Source: Peptococcaceae bacterium
Lineage (GTDB): Bacteria > Bacillota > Desulfotomaculia > Desulfotomaculales > Desulfocucumaceae
Reading direction: 5' to 3'
Length of the DNA stretch: 64,000 bases
Assembly (NCBI GenBank): GCA_023512435.1
Contig: JAILZP010000003.1
Location: 62,001 to 126,000 of the forward strand
Of this stretch, positions 23,826 to 31,948 are shown piece by piece. Positions within the stretch are counted from its first letter, which is position 1. Each line of letters begins with the position of its first letter. Below the pieces are notes generated by a model that did not search any database, had not been told where the DNA came from, and saw only the letters and a program-made list of their open reading frames with translations. The translations under genes and the position numbers were made by a program.

Positions 23826-25752
23826 CGGGCATCCCCCTTCCCGTAAAGAATATCGCCTCCTGGGGGCATATCCTGTAACAGGCCCCGCAACGGGTGCAGC
23901 TTTCCTGGCTGATAACCCGCGGCTGGTCGTCCCGGCCCAGGATGGCGCCGCCGGGACATTCTTCGGCGCACAGGCCGCAGCCGATGCACAGTTCGGGGTT
24001 GATCCGGTAAACCGTCAGGTTCCGGCAGACCCCGGCGGGACAGTGTTTGTCCTTTATATGGGCCTCGTATTCGGACCGGAAATACCGCAGGGTGCTCAAC
24101 ACCGGGTTGGTGGCCGTCTGCCCCAGCCCGCACAGGGAGGCGTCCTTGACCACCCGGGACAGTTCATCCAGGGTGTCCAGGTCTTCCGGCCGCCCTCCGC
24201 CCTGGGTGATGCGATCCAAAATGTCCAGGATTTCCGCCGTCCCTTCCCGGCAGGGCGTGCACTTTCCGCAGGACTCCCCGGCGGCGAAGGTCATGAAGTA
24301 GCGGGCCATGTCCACCATGCAAACACTTTCGTCCATGACCACCATTCCCCCCGACCCCATGATGGTGCCGGCCCCGGTGAGGCTTTCGTAGTCCACGGGC
24401 AGGTCAACCAGGGATGCCGGGATGCAGCCGCCGGAGGGGCCGCCGGTCTGCACCGCCTTGAGCTTCCTGCCCCCGTCCGGGCCGCCCCCGGCCCCCAGCA
24501 CGATGTCCCCGATGGTGGTGCCCATGGGAACCTCCACCAGCCCGCTGTTTTTCACCTTGCCCACCAGGGCGAAGACCTTGGTGCCCCTGCTGCCGGCGGT
24601 TCCGAGACCGGCATACCAGTCCCCTCCCCGGCCGGCGATCAGGGGGATGTTGGCCAGGGTCTCCACGTTGTTGATGCAGGTGGGTTTTCCCCAGAGACCC
24701 TGCCTGGCCGGGTAGGGGGGCCGGGGCCGCGGTTCGCCGGGGTGACCCTCGATGGAGGCGATCAGGGCGGTTTCTTCGCCGCAGACAAAGGCTCCGGCCC
24801 CCATGACCACCTCCACGTCAAAGGACAGCCCGGAATTCAGTATGTTTTCACCCAGCAGGCCCAGTTCCCGGGCCTGGGCGATGGCGTGCCCCACGGTTTT
24901 GATGGCCAGCGGGTATTCAGCCCGGACGTAGATAATGCCGTGCCGGGCGCCCATGCAGTAAGCGCCTATGATCATGCCCTCCAGCACGCTGTGCGGGTCG
25001 CCCTCCAGGATGCTGCGGTCCATGTATGCTCCGGGGTCTCCCTCGTCCCCGTTGCAGATGATGTACTTTTCATCATGACCGGATCCTGCCGTGATTTCCC
25101 ACTTCAGGCCGGTGGGGAACCCGGCTCCGCCCCGCCCGCGCAGGCCGGATTTTTTAATCTCCGCGATGATTCCGGACGGGTCCCCGGCCAGGGCTTCGGC
25201 CAGGGCCCGGTAACCGCCCCGGGCCGCGTATTCATGGATGCTGAAAGGGTTTATGCAGCCGCAGTTCCGGGTTGCCAGCCTGACCTGGGGGCGGTAGAAA
25301 TCAAGATCGGCCAGCAGGCCCAGGTTCCCGGGCGGAGGGCCGAGATCTATTTGCCGGCCGGTGACGACCAGGCGGTCTTCAACTTCGGCACCCAGGGCCC
25401 GTTTTTGATAAACCTCTCCGCCGGCCAGGGCCGAAACAAGCGGCCCGGCGTCGGCCGGCTGTACGCCTGAGTAATAAATCCGGGCCTTTCCGGGCTCCAG
25501 GACGGTCACCAGGGGCTCCCGGCTGCACAGGCCCGGGCAGCCGGCGGGTACCAGGGAAGCGTCCAGGCCCCGGCGTTCCAGCTCGTCCCCGATGCTTTCG
25601 TAAATCCTTCCGGATCCGGCGGCCCTGCCGCAGGAGGCCATGGCCACCGCTATCCTGGGCCGGCCCGGGTACAGGAGTTCCAGGCCTTTCTTCTCCAGGG
25701 CCTGCAAGTCACGGCCGGATTCGACCCGGTGTTTAATTCCGCCTTCAGTCAC
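23818..25752 (-). CDS. NuoF-like NADH-binding flavoprotein with extra ferredoxin domains
   Basis: About 644 residues. A thioredoxin-like [2Fe-2S] domain comes first (A-S-C-G-R-A-A-G, G-C-P-G-L-C). The NuoF core follows with the NADH loop G-R-G-G-A-G-F-P-T-G-L-K-W, FMN motif C-N-G-D-E-G-D-P-G-A-Y and cluster motif G-E-S-C-G-K-C-T-P-C-R-E-G-T. Two [4Fe-4S] motifs end the chain (C-I-G-C-G-L-C, C-T-R-C-G-A-C). This layout is that of HydB/NfnF and Bfu-type bifurcating subunits rather than respiratory NuoF. The GTG at 25752 has GGGGGGTG 6 nt upstream and overlaps the NuoE-like gene. It probably reduces NAD with aldehyde-derived electrons. Confidence 0.88.
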   Translation of the reverse strand: MTEGGIKHRVESGRDLQALEKKGLELLYPGRPRIAVAMASCGRAAGSGRIYESIGDELERRGLDASLVPAGCPGLCSREPLVTVLEPGKARIYYSGVQPADAGPLVSALAGGEVYQKRALGAEVEDRLVVTGRQIDLGPPPGNLGLLADLDFYRPQVRLATRNCGCINPFSIHEYAARGGYRALAEALAGDPSGIIAEIKKSGLRGRGGAGFPTGLKWEITAGSGHDEKYIICNGDEGDPGAYMDRSILEGDPHSVLEGMIIGAYCMGARHGIIYVRAEYPLAIKTVGHAIAQARELGLLGENILNSGLSFDVEVVMGAGAFVCGEETALIASIEGHPGEPRPRPPYPARQGLWGKPTCINNVETLANIPLIAGRGGDWYAGLGTAGSRGTKVFALVGKVKNSGLVEVPMGTTIGDIVLGAGGGPDGGRKLKAVQTGGPSGGCIPASLVDLPVDYESLTGAGTIMGSGGMVVMDESVCMVDMARYFMTFAAGESCGKCTPCREGTAEILDILDRITQGGGRPEDLDTLDELSRVVKDASLCGLGQTATNPVLSTLRYFRSEYEAHIKDKHCPAGVCRNLTVYRINPELCIGCGLCAEECPGGAILGRDDQPRVISQESCTRCGACYRICPQEAIFFTGRGMPGA

Positions 25753-26218
25753 CGGGCGCACCCCCCGGGATTGCGGATTTGATCAGTTCGTCCACGGTTT
25801 CCGGCTTGACCCGGGCATGGACCGACCCGTCAATGCTCACCACCGGGGCCAGGCTGCAGCAGCCCAGGCATTTCACCGACTCCAGGGTAAATTTCCCGTC
25901 GCCGGTGGTGCCGCCCTCGGATACTCCCAGTTTCTTTTCCAGTTCGGCGGTTACCCGGGCCGCCCCCTTGACGTGGCAGACCGTGCCGTGGCAGACGCCG
26001 ATGATATGTTCCCCCCTGGGCTGCAGACTGAAGGAGGTGTAAAAGGTGGCCACTCCGTATAACTGGCTCAGCGGCAGGTTCAGTTCTTCGGCCGCCGCCC
26101 GCAGGGCTTCCTCGGGCAGGTGCCTGTATTTTCGCTGGATTTCCTCCAGGATGCTTAATACCCTGCCGTTTGGCGACGTGTGCCGTTTAACGATGTCCGT
26201 ATATTCGTTTCCGGTCAA
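25745..26218 (-). CDS. NuoE-like [2Fe-2S] subunit
   Basis: A 157-residue thioredoxin-fold protein. Y-G-V-A-T-F-Y and the cysteines in C-H-G-T-V-C-H and C-L-G-C-C bind a [2Fe-2S] cluster. It is the small partner of the NuoF-like subunit. The TTG start at 26218 overlaps the ThiF-like stop by 4 nt and has GGGGTGAG upstream. It belongs to the seven-gene aldehyde oxidoreductase operon. Confidence 0.9.
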   Translation of the reverse strand: MTGNEYTDIVKRHTSPNGRVLSILEEIQRKYRHLPEEALRAAAEELNLPLSQLYGVATFYTSFSLQPRGEHIIGVCHGTVCHVKGAARVTAELEKKLGVSEGGTTGDGKFTLESVKCLGCCSLAPVVSIDGSVHARVKPETVDELIKSAIPGGAPGD

Positions 26219-26964
26219 ATAGACTCACCCCTTCCACAGACCGGACAGAGGGGATCCCGGGCGACAGGCCGGGTGGTCCACTCCATGAAGGCCAGGTCAA
26301 AAAAGATCAGCCGGCTTCCGGCGGGTCCGCCGATGCCGGTCAGGTGGCGGATGATTTCCGCCGCCGAGATGATTCCGGCCTGCCCGGCGGCCACGCCGAT
26401 GATCGGGTTGTCCCCCTGTTCCGGGAAACTTTCGTCAACCAGGCAGCCCAGGCATCCCCCGTCTCCGGGGCTGAAGACCACGTAGCCGCTGAAATTCTGC
26501 ACGTACGAATGCACGGCCGCCTTCCGGAAGCGCAGGCAGGCCCTGTTCACGGCCAGCCGGTGGCGGTTGCGGTCAAAACAGTCCGCCACCGCCCCGGACC
26601 CGGCTACAAGTCTGTCTATTTCCTCATCCCCGGCCTGGACACGGAAAACCTCCAGGTTTATTTGGGGGTTGAGTTTCTTCAGGGCCTCCGCCGCCGCTTC
26701 CACCTTGGGCCTGCCCACATCGGAACAGCCGTACAGGATCTGCCGGTTCAGGTTGCTGGCCTCGACCAGGTCGCCGTCCACCAGGGTCATCCTCCCCACG
26801 CCGGCGGCGGCCAGGTAAAGAGCGGCGGGGCAGCCCACACCGCCCAGCCCCAGGACCAGCACATGGGCGCCGGCCAGGGCCAGCTGGGCTTCCGGGCCGA
26901 AGCCCGGAATGCCCAGCTGCCTCAGCCAAACGGGGCTGGAGATTGTCTTATCCGACCCGGTCAT
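26215..26964 (-). CDS. ThiF/MoeB-type adenylyltransferase
   Basis: A 249-residue E1-like enzyme. It has the nucleotide-binding G-L-G-G-V-G-C-P-A-A-L-Y-L-A, D-G-D-L-V-E-A-S-N-L-N-R-Q and D-C-F-D-R-N. MoeB and ThiF adenylate the C-terminus of a small ubiquitin-fold protein for sulfur transfer, here probably for tungstopterin synthesis serving the AOR. C-x2-C pairs for zinc occur at G-C-L-G-C-L and C-P-V-C. The start overlaps the stop of the small ubiquitin-fold gene by 1 nt. That partner lacks the usual Gly-Gly end. Confidence 0.88.
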   Translation of the reverse strand: MTGSDKTISSPVWLRQLGIPGFGPEAQLALAGAHVLVLGLGGVGCPAALYLAAAGVGRMTLVDGDLVEASNLNRQILYGCSDVGRPKVEAAAEALKKLNPQINLEVFRVQAGDEEIDRLVAGSGAVADCFDRNRHRLAVNRACLRFRKAAVHSYVQNFSGYVVFSPGDGGCLGCLVDESFPEQGDNPIIGVAAGQAGIISAAEIIRHLTGIGGPAGSRLIFFDLAFMEWTTRPVARDPLCPVCGRGESI

Positions 26965-27263
26965 CAGGCTGCCCCGCTGATTACCCCGAAGGACACCGTG
27001 TCCCCGTCTTTAAGGACGGTGTCGAGGCCGTCGGGGTATGATTTTTTATCGTTTATGTCGCGGCTGTTCAGGTTGGCGTTGCAGTAAAAACGGTCGCTGT
27101 ACAGCGGCTTGATGAAGCAGAGGTCCCTGAATTTGTAGCCGTAGCGGGCGGCAAGGCGATCGATGAGGTCCTGCAGGGTGCAGCTTTCCGGCAAGGTCAT
27201 CTCTTCGTGAATTTTTTTGGTTAACGAACTGATAAAGCCGTAGTAGCGCACTGTAATCCTCAT
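26964..27263 (-). CDS. ThiS/MoaD-like ubiquitin-fold protein without a terminal Gly-Gly
   Basis: A 99-residue beta-grasp protein: V-R-Y-Y-G-F at the start, a central helix, and L-K-D-G-D-T-V-S-F-G near the end, matching MoaD/ThiS. Canonical MoaD and ThiS end in Gly-Gly, which is adenylated and thiocarboxylated. This protein ends S-G-A-A, read directly from the codons before TGA. It may be processed, act as a structural AOR subunit (a MoaD-like gene occurs in Aromatoleum aor operons), or use a different chemistry. It follows the AOR gene after a short tandem repeat. Confidence 0.8.
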   Translation of the reverse strand: MRITVRYYGFISSLTKKIHEEMTLPESCTLQDLIDRLAARYGYKFRDLCFIKPLYSDRFYCNANLNSRDINDKKSYPDGLDTVLKDGDTVSFGVISGAA

Positions 27264-27282
27264 CCCGATACCCCCGGCGGTG

Positions 27283-27317
27283 AAGCTTTAAGCTATAAGC
27301 TGTAAGCGGTAAGCTGC
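27283..27317. repeat. five tandem AAGCNNN heptamers
   Basis: AAGCTTT, AAGCTAT, AAGCTGT, AAGCGGT and AAGCTGC follow each other exactly at 7-nt steps between the AOR stop and the ThiS-like start. The period is strict and the last copy touches the stop codon. Confidence 0.7.
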
Positions 27318-29239
27318 TAGCCCATTTTCTCCAGATAGGCCCGGCGGTAGGGCGCCAGCTCCTCCACCAGTTCATCCAGGCCGTATTCCGCCAGGACCTC
27401 GTCCAACGGGAAGCCGGTGGCCTCGTCCCAGCCGCGCACTTTATAATAAAGCGGGCGCAGTTCTTCGAAGGGGAATACCGTTCCCTTGTTGGGGCCGACG
27501 GGCATGGGCTCTCCGGTGAAGCGCTCCGGCACCGTGTCCTCCAGCCTGCCCACCAGCAGGCGGTTCCAGAAGGCCCTCTCCAGGGTCGCAATCCGTCCGC
27601 CGATCTTCAACAGGTCCTCCACGGTGTAGTCGACGCCGGTGCAGGCTGAAAGAATCCTGGCCATGTCCTCCGGCAGCACGGCGAAGGACCAGGAATGGGA
27701 GAAGGTGCACATGGTCAGGCAGTCCCCCACCGCCTTGACTTCCTCCTGGTATTTCTGCATCTCGGGCTTCTTTACCGGGGAGAGGCGGCTTTCGGCCTCG
27801 GCGGTGCCCAGTATTTTTTCCACCAGGCCGGGGTAAAACTGGCCGGTCAGCTCAAGGCAGGGCAGTCCCTGCAGGTGGTCTCCGCCGCGGCGTCCGGTGC
27901 CGAAACCGATGCCGAAGGCGAAGCCCAGGCCCCGGGGGTCGTCCTGGGACATGTCGTTGCCCTTGACGGTCATGGTGTACTCAAAGCCCCGGTTGAAGTG
28001 CAGGGCCGACCGGTAGGAGCCCTCGGCCAGGATATTGCCCAAGCCCTCCCGGTAGACAATCATTTTAATCAGTTTGTCAACTGTTTCCTGGTCTCCCCAC
28101 TCCAGGGACAGCCCGCCGGTGTCCGCGGAGGTCAGCAGGCCCTTTTCCCAGCAATCCATGGCCCACCCGATGGCGCCGCCCAGGGAGCAGGAATCCATGC
28201 CGTACTCGTTCACCAGCAGGGAATTGTGGATCACCGCCTCGATGTCCAGTATTCCGAGCCTGGGACCGACGGCGGTAAGGGTTTCGTATTCGGGGCCGCC
28301 GGTTTTTTCGCCGGCGTATTTCCCGCCGGGTATTTTGCTGAAGCGCCCGCAGGAAATGGAGCAGGCGAAACAACCCTCCCGGTGGGCCAGGTAGTGGTCC
28401 CGGTGCCTTTCGCCCCTGAGCTTGTCGGCCTCGGGGTGGAAGCCGGCCTGGAAGTTGCGCCAGCAGAACCATCCCTGCTCGTAGTTGGCCGGCATGGTCA
28501 AAAGCCAGGTGCCCTGGTCGTACAGCATCTGGACCATGATATCGGCTTTCATTTTTTCCCGCACTTTGGCGCACTCTTCGAAAAACTCCTTGGGCCGGGC
28601 CAGGTTGACCGGCCTGGTGCCGCGCACGGCCACCGCCTTCAGCTTTTTGGACCCCATCACCGCCCCCATCCCGGTGCGGCCGGCGGCCCTGGAAACGTCG
28701 TTGATAACGCAGGCGAAGCGGACCAGGTTTTCACCGGCCGGCCCGATGGCGGCAATATGAATGTCGGGGTCTTTCAGTTCCTCCTTGATTATGGCGTCGG
28801 TTTCCGACAGGGTTTTGCCCCATATGTGGCCGGCATCCCTGATCTCCACCCGGTCGTCGTCGATCCACAGGTACACCGGTTTTTCGGCCTTGCCCTGGAT
28901 CACCAGCTGGTCGTAGCCGGCGTACTTAAGCTCGGGACCCCAGTGCCCGCCCATGTTGGCGTCGCCGAAACCGCACGGGTACTGCAGGGGGGACTTGGAG
29001 GTGATGGTGGTGCGCCCGCTGGAGGGAGAAAATGTCCCGGTCAGCGGGCCGACGCCGAAGATGAGCCGGTTTTCTGCGTCAAAGGGGTCGATTTCGGGCC
29101 CCACCTCCTGGTACAGCAGGGCCGAATTGAAGCCCCTGCCGCCCAGCCACATTTTTCTGAATTTGGCGTCAATGGATTCCACCGTTATTTTTCCGGTGGT
29201 CAGGTCAACCCTCAGTCTTTTGCCGTTCCAGCCGTACAT
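27317..29239 (-). CDS. tungsten-containing aldehyde:acceptor oxidoreductase (AOR family)
   Basis: A 640-residue AOR. The N-terminus Y-G-W-N-G-K-R-L-R-V-D-L-T-T-G-K is typical. C290, C293 and C297 (C-F-A-C-S-I-S-C) with a C-terminal cysteine (C507 or C511) bind the [4Fe-4S] cluster. G-P-E-Y-E-T carries the conserved glutamates, and G-G-D-H-L-Q is near the second pterin. The family oxidises aldehydes to acids on tungstopterin. BamB-type benzoyl-CoA reductases share the fold, but the N-terminus and context (ThiS/ThiF, NuoEFG, AorA-type ferredoxin) fit an aldehyde enzyme such as Aromatoleum AorAB. Phenylacetaldehyde from phenylalanine is a likely substrate given the phenylacetate genes. Confidence 0.85.
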   Translation of the reverse strand: MYGWNGKRLRVDLTTGKITVESIDAKFRKMWLGGRGFNSALLYQEVGPEIDPFDAENRLIFGVGPLTGTFSPSSGRTTITSKSPLQYPCGFGDANMGGHWGPELKYAGYDQLVIQGKAEKPVYLWIDDDRVEIRDAGHIWGKTLSETDAIIKEELKDPDIHIAAIGPAGENLVRFACVINDVSRAAGRTGMGAVMGSKKLKAVAVRGTRPVNLARPKEFFEECAKVREKMKADIMVQMLYDQGTWLLTMPANYEQGWFCWRNFQAGFHPEADKLRGERHRDHYLAHREGCFACSISCGRFSKIPGGKYAGEKTGGPEYETLTAVGPRLGILDIEAVIHNSLLVNEYGMDSCSLGGAIGWAMDCWEKGLLTSADTGGLSLEWGDQETVDKLIKMIVYREGLGNILAEGSYRSALHFNRGFEYTMTVKGNDMSQDDPRGLGFAFGIGFGTGRRGGDHLQGLPCLELTGQFYPGLVEKILGTAEAESRLSPVKKPEMQKYQEEVKAVGDCLTMCTFSHSWSFAVLPEDMARILSACTGVDYTVEDLLKIGGRIATLERAFWNRLLVGRLEDTVPERFTGEPMPVGPNKGTVFPFEELRPLYYKVRGWDEATGFPLDEVLAEYGLDELVEELAPYRRAYLEKMG

Positions 29240-29715
29240 CAGTGTTCACCGCCCTCGATCACTTTTTTGTAGAACTGCCTTCTCCTGGCCATCAGGGACT
29301 GGTCCACGGTGGTGTACTCAAGGGCGCCGGAGGGGCAGAATTTGGCGCAGGCGGGGTCTCCGCCGCAGAGGTCGCACTTGATGGCAACGCGCTTTTCGGG
29401 GTGGTAGATGGCCTGGCCCAGGGGGCATACGGTTGAACAGGCCCGGCAGCCTATGCACTTGCTCTCATCCATGATCAGAGCCCCGGTTTCGGCCTGGACG
29501 GAAACCGCACCCGCCGGGCAGACCAGCATGCAGTAGGGGGTGGTGCAGTTGGCGCAGGTGGCCGGGACGCTTATTCCCTGGGCCTCCCACTTGATTACCC
29601 TGACCCTTGACAATTGGGGGCTGCACTTGTTTTCGTGCACCAGGGAGCAGGCCATTTCGCAGGTCCGGCAGCCGGTGCACTTGCCGGCATTGACCACAAG
29701 TGTTTTTAGAGCCAA
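29239..29715 (-). CDS. four-cluster ferredoxin subunit of the AOR (AorA-like)
   Basis: A 158-residue polyferredoxin with four [4Fe-4S] motifs: C-T-G-C-R-T-C, C-A-N-C with P-Y-C, C-I-G-C-R-A-C and C-D-L-C with P-A-C-A-K-F-C. It is the first gene of the operon and overlaps the AOR start, so it should be the electron-transfer subunit between the tungsten site and the NuoEFG-like proteins. TTG at 29715 is preferred, with GAGGTG 6 nt upstream; GTG at 29724 lies in that site. A sigma-54 promoter is predicted 160 nt upstream. Confidence 0.85.
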   Translation of the reverse strand: MALKTLVVNAGKCTGCRTCEMACSLVHENKCSPQLSRVRVIKWEAQGISVPATCANCTTPYCMLVCPAGAVSVQAETGALIMDESKCIGCRACSTVCPLGQAIYHPEKRVAIKCDLCGGDPACAKFCPSGALEYTTVDQSLMARRRQFYKKVIEGGEH

Positions 29716-29872
29716 TACGATCACCTCTTTTTAATATTTTATATTTTCAGACAAAGGCCGGCGACAACCGGCCCAAAACGAGCTTGTACAATTGGCAGGG
29801 AAGGTTTTTCGTCCACTGAAACCTGACATGGATGAACAATTTTTTTACTGACGCTACGGTTTTGATTCTACT

Positions 29873-29888
29873 TGCAAATTAAATTCCA
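29873..29888 (-). promoter_or_regulatory. sigma-54 promoter for the AOR operon
   Basis: TGGAATTTAATTTGCA on the minus strand matches the -24/-12 pattern with 12-nt GG to GC spacing. Confidence 0.6.
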
Positions 29889-29950
29889 CCAAACGCAAGC
29901 CTTTGATTTAACCCTAAAAAAGCCTTTTATTAACCAAGTCCCCATTGCCC

Positions 29951-30063
29951 GGTATATTTCTGTACCATTTTATTAATTGCCGGCGGGTTTTTTCCCTGGG
30001 TGCCGGTTTGTTGCAGTAAGTTCAGCATATACAAAAATGTACCACCCCGGTAAAATATGTACC
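29951..30063. repeat. three TGTACCA elements, two as GGTA...TACC repeats
   Basis: TGTACCA occurs at 29961, 30039 and 30059 upstream of the hybrid cluster protein gene. Two copies form GGTA-N7/8-TACC inverted repeats (29951-29966, 30049-30063). The spacing suggests binding sites for one regulator. Confidence 0.4.
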
Positions 30064-30096
30064 ATGGCGTTCTGTGATCAAAAAACTGTCTGTTGT

Positions 30097-30110
30097 GTGA
30101 TTTAAATCAT
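30097..30110. promoter_or_regulatory. FNR/CRP-type site upstream of hcp
   Basis: GTGATTTAAATCAT contains the perfect palindrome TGAT-TTAA-ATCA, the core of FNR/CRP-family operators. An AT-rich -10-like stretch lies about 30 nt downstream, so a class II activator arrangement (HcpR-like or FNR-like) is plausible. Confidence 0.5.
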
Positions 30111-30175
30111 ATCTAATAAGAGTCTTTTGAAATAAATTTATAAATGTAAAAATTGATGTCAGGGAGGAATCGGAA

Positions 30176-31462
30176 ATGTTTTGTTACCAGTGCGAGCAAA
30201 CGGCCGGCGGGACCGGCTGCACCAAGGCGGGAGTGTGCGGGAAGAACGAGGACATCGCCAGCCTGCAGGACACCTTGATTCTCGGGTTGAAAGGCATAGC
30301 CGCCTACGCCTACCACGCCGGGGAACTGGGAGCCCGGGACGAACAGGTGGACGCTTTCATGCACGAGGCGCTGTTCACCACTCTGACCAACGTGAATTTC
30401 GACCTGAAAGACCACATCGAAAAGGTCCTCAGGTGCGGCGAGATGAACCTCAGGGCCATGGAACTGCTGGACAGGGCCAATGTTGACCGGTTCGGGTCCC
30501 CGGAGCCCGTCCGGGTGTCCACCGGCTTCAAGCCCGGCCCGGGGATAGTGATCACCGGCCACGACCTGCTGGACCTCTATGAACTGCTGAAGCAGGCCGA
30601 GCCGGAAGGCGTGAGCGTGTATACCCACGGTGAAATGCTGCCGGCCCACGCCTACCCCGAGCTGAAAAAGTTCAGGAATCTGGCCGGGCACTACGGGTCG
30701 GCCTGGCAGAACCAGAAGAAGGAGTTCGATGAATTTCCCGGCGCCATCCTGGGAACGACTAACTGTGTCCTGATCCCCAAGGATTCGTATAAAGACCGCA
30801 TGTTTACCTGCGGTATCGCCAGGCTGCCGGAGGTTGTCCACATCAAGGACCGCGACTTCAGGGCGGTGATAGAGAAGGCCAAGTCCTGCCCGCCCCTGCC
30901 CGGGAAAGAGGGCAGTGTGGTTCTGACCACCGGCTTCCACCACAACTTTGTCCTGTCCATAGCCGACAAGATTATCGGCGCGGTGAAGGCCGGCAAGATC
31001 CGTCACTTCTTCCTGGTGGGCGGCTGCGAGGGTTCCAAGGCCTCCCGCAGCTACTACACCGAGTTTGTCCGGAAAGTGCCGAAAGACTGCGTGGTCCTTA
31101 CCCTGGGCTGCGGCAAGTACCGCTTCAATCACCTGGACCTGGGGGACATCGACGGCATTCCGCGCCTGATCGACATGGGCCAGTGCAACAACGCCTACTC
31201 GGCCATCCAGGTGGCCGTGGCCCTGGCCAAGGCCTTCAACTGCGGGGTCAACGACCTGCCGCTGTCCCTGGTGCTCTCCTGGTTCGAGCAGAAGGCGGTG
31301 GCCATCCTGCTTACCCTGCTGCACCTGGGCGTGAAGAACGTCCGCATCGGCCCCTCGGCGCCGGCCTTCCTGACGCCCAACGTGCTGGCCGTCATCCAGC
31401 AGAACTACGGCCTGAAGCTGATCACCACACCGGACCAGGACCTCAATGAAATACTGGGTTAA
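30176..31462 (+). CDS. hcp: hybrid cluster protein (class III, short form)
   Basis: A 428-residue Hcp. The N-terminal cluster is C-x2-C-x8-C-x5-C (C3, C6, C15, C21). The hybrid-cluster ligands appear in G-H-D-L, G-T-T-N-C-V-L, F-T-C-G, L-G-C-G-K-Y and C-N-N-A-Y. It lacks about 110 residues of helical domain found in 550-residue class I/II enzymes, which makes it the short class III form of archaea and clostridia. Hcp reduces nitric oxide or hydroxylamine and may act in protein S-nitrosylation. An FNR/CRP-type palindrome precedes it, fitting control by nitrosative or redox stress. The ATG has GGGAGGAATC upstream. Confidence 0.92.
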   Translation: MFCYQCEQTAGGTGCTKAGVCGKNEDIASLQDTLILGLKGIAAYAYHAGELGARDEQVDAFMHEALFTTLTNVNFDLKDHIEKVLRCGEMNLRAMELLDRANVDRFGSPEPVRVSTGFKPGPGIVITGHDLLDLYELLKQAEPEGVSVYTHGEMLPAHAYPELKKFRNLAGHYGSAWQNQKKEFDEFPGAILGTTNCVLIPKDSYKDRMFTCGIARLPEVVHIKDRDFRAVIEKAKSCPPLPGKEGSVVLTTGFHHNFVLSIADKIIGAVKAGKIRHFFLVGGCEGSKASRSYYTEFVRKVPKDCVVLTLGCGKYRFNHLDLGDIDGIPRLIDMGQCNNAYSAIQVAVALAKAFNCGVNDLPLSLVLSWFEQKAVAILLTLLHLGVKNVRIGPSAPAFLTPNVLAVIQQNYGLKLITTPDQDLNEILG

Positions 31463-31480
31463 CTGAGATGTCCGGGACGG

Positions 31481-31512
31481 GGAGGGGTGTGCCCGGTGCA
31501 CCCCTCCTTGTA
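31481..31512 (+). terminator. terminator after hcp
   Basis: GGAGGGGTG (31481-31489) pairs with CACCCCTCC (31499-31507), followed by TTGTATT. It lies between hcp and the cupin gene, so the latter may be expressed by readthrough. Confidence 0.6.
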
Positions 31513-31537
31513 TTAAGCAATGAGGGAGGTTTTTTCC

Positions 31538-31885
31538 TTGTCCGGGGTCTTGATGAAAAACATTGAATTCTCAAAGGTGCTGGTATTGAAGGACCTGGTC
31601 GGCTACCAGGAGGGGCAGGTGGTGAGCAGGACCCTGGCGCAGCTGCCCGGGGTGAGCATCACCCTGTTCGCCTTTTCCAGGGGCGAGGGGATCAGCACCC
31701 ACAGCGCCCCCGGTGACGCCATGGTGCAGGTCCTGGAGGGCGAGGCCGAAATAACCATCGGCGGCGGGGTGTTTACCGTAAAGGCCGGGGAATCGGTGGT
31801 CATGCCCGCCGACGTGCCCCACGGCCTGGAGGCCAGGGAAGCCTTCAAAATGCTGCTCACCGTGGTTAAAAGAACCGGATCGTAA
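31538..31885 (+). CDS. small cupin-domain protein
   Basis: A 115-residue single-domain cupin. Motif 1 is seen in H-S-A-P-G-D-A-M-V-Q-V-L-E-G-E-A-E with an unusual lack of the first H-x-H pair, and motif 2 in G-E-S-V-V-M-P-A-D-V-P-H-G. Small cupins of this type bind a metal and often accompany hybrid cluster or rubredoxin genes. TTG at 31538 was chosen because GAGGGAGG lies 8 nt upstream; an ATG at 31520 overlaps that site. The substrate is unknown. Confidence 0.75.
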   Translation: MSGVLMKNIEFSKVLVLKDLVGYQEGQVVSRTLAQLPGVSITLFAFSRGEGISTHSAPGDAMVQVLEGEAEITIGGGVFTVKAGESVVMPADVPHGLEAREAFKMLLTVVKRTGS

Positions 31886-31911
31886 AACAGGGAGCGACGG
31901 ATCATGCCGGA

Positions 31912-31948
31912 AAGCCCCCGTCATTGCCCTTCGGCAAACCGGGGGCTT
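31912..31948. terminator. GC-rich hairpin between convergent units
   Basis: AAGCCCCCG and CGGGGGCTT enclose a loop with its own small TTGCC/GGCAA stem. It follows the cupin stop. The remaining gap to 32244 shows no gene, only a 50-codon frame without a ribosome site. Confidence 0.6.

Noticed and set aside
23203-25470. A 755-codon open frame on the plus strand opposite the NuoF- and NuoG-like genes
   Set aside because: No domain is seen, and the opposite strand encodes complete NADH- and FMN-binding motifs.
27695-29272. A 525-codon plus-strand frame opposite the AOR gene
   Set aside because: Shadow of AOR codon bias; no ribosome site or motif.
27317-29715. BamBC-type benzoyl-CoA reductase instead of an aldehyde oxidoreductase
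   Set aside because: The N-terminus and the G-P-E-Y-E-T region follow AOR enzymes, the ThiS/ThiF pair is adjacent, and no BamD, E or F homologues are in the operon. It is not fully excluded without a phylogeny.
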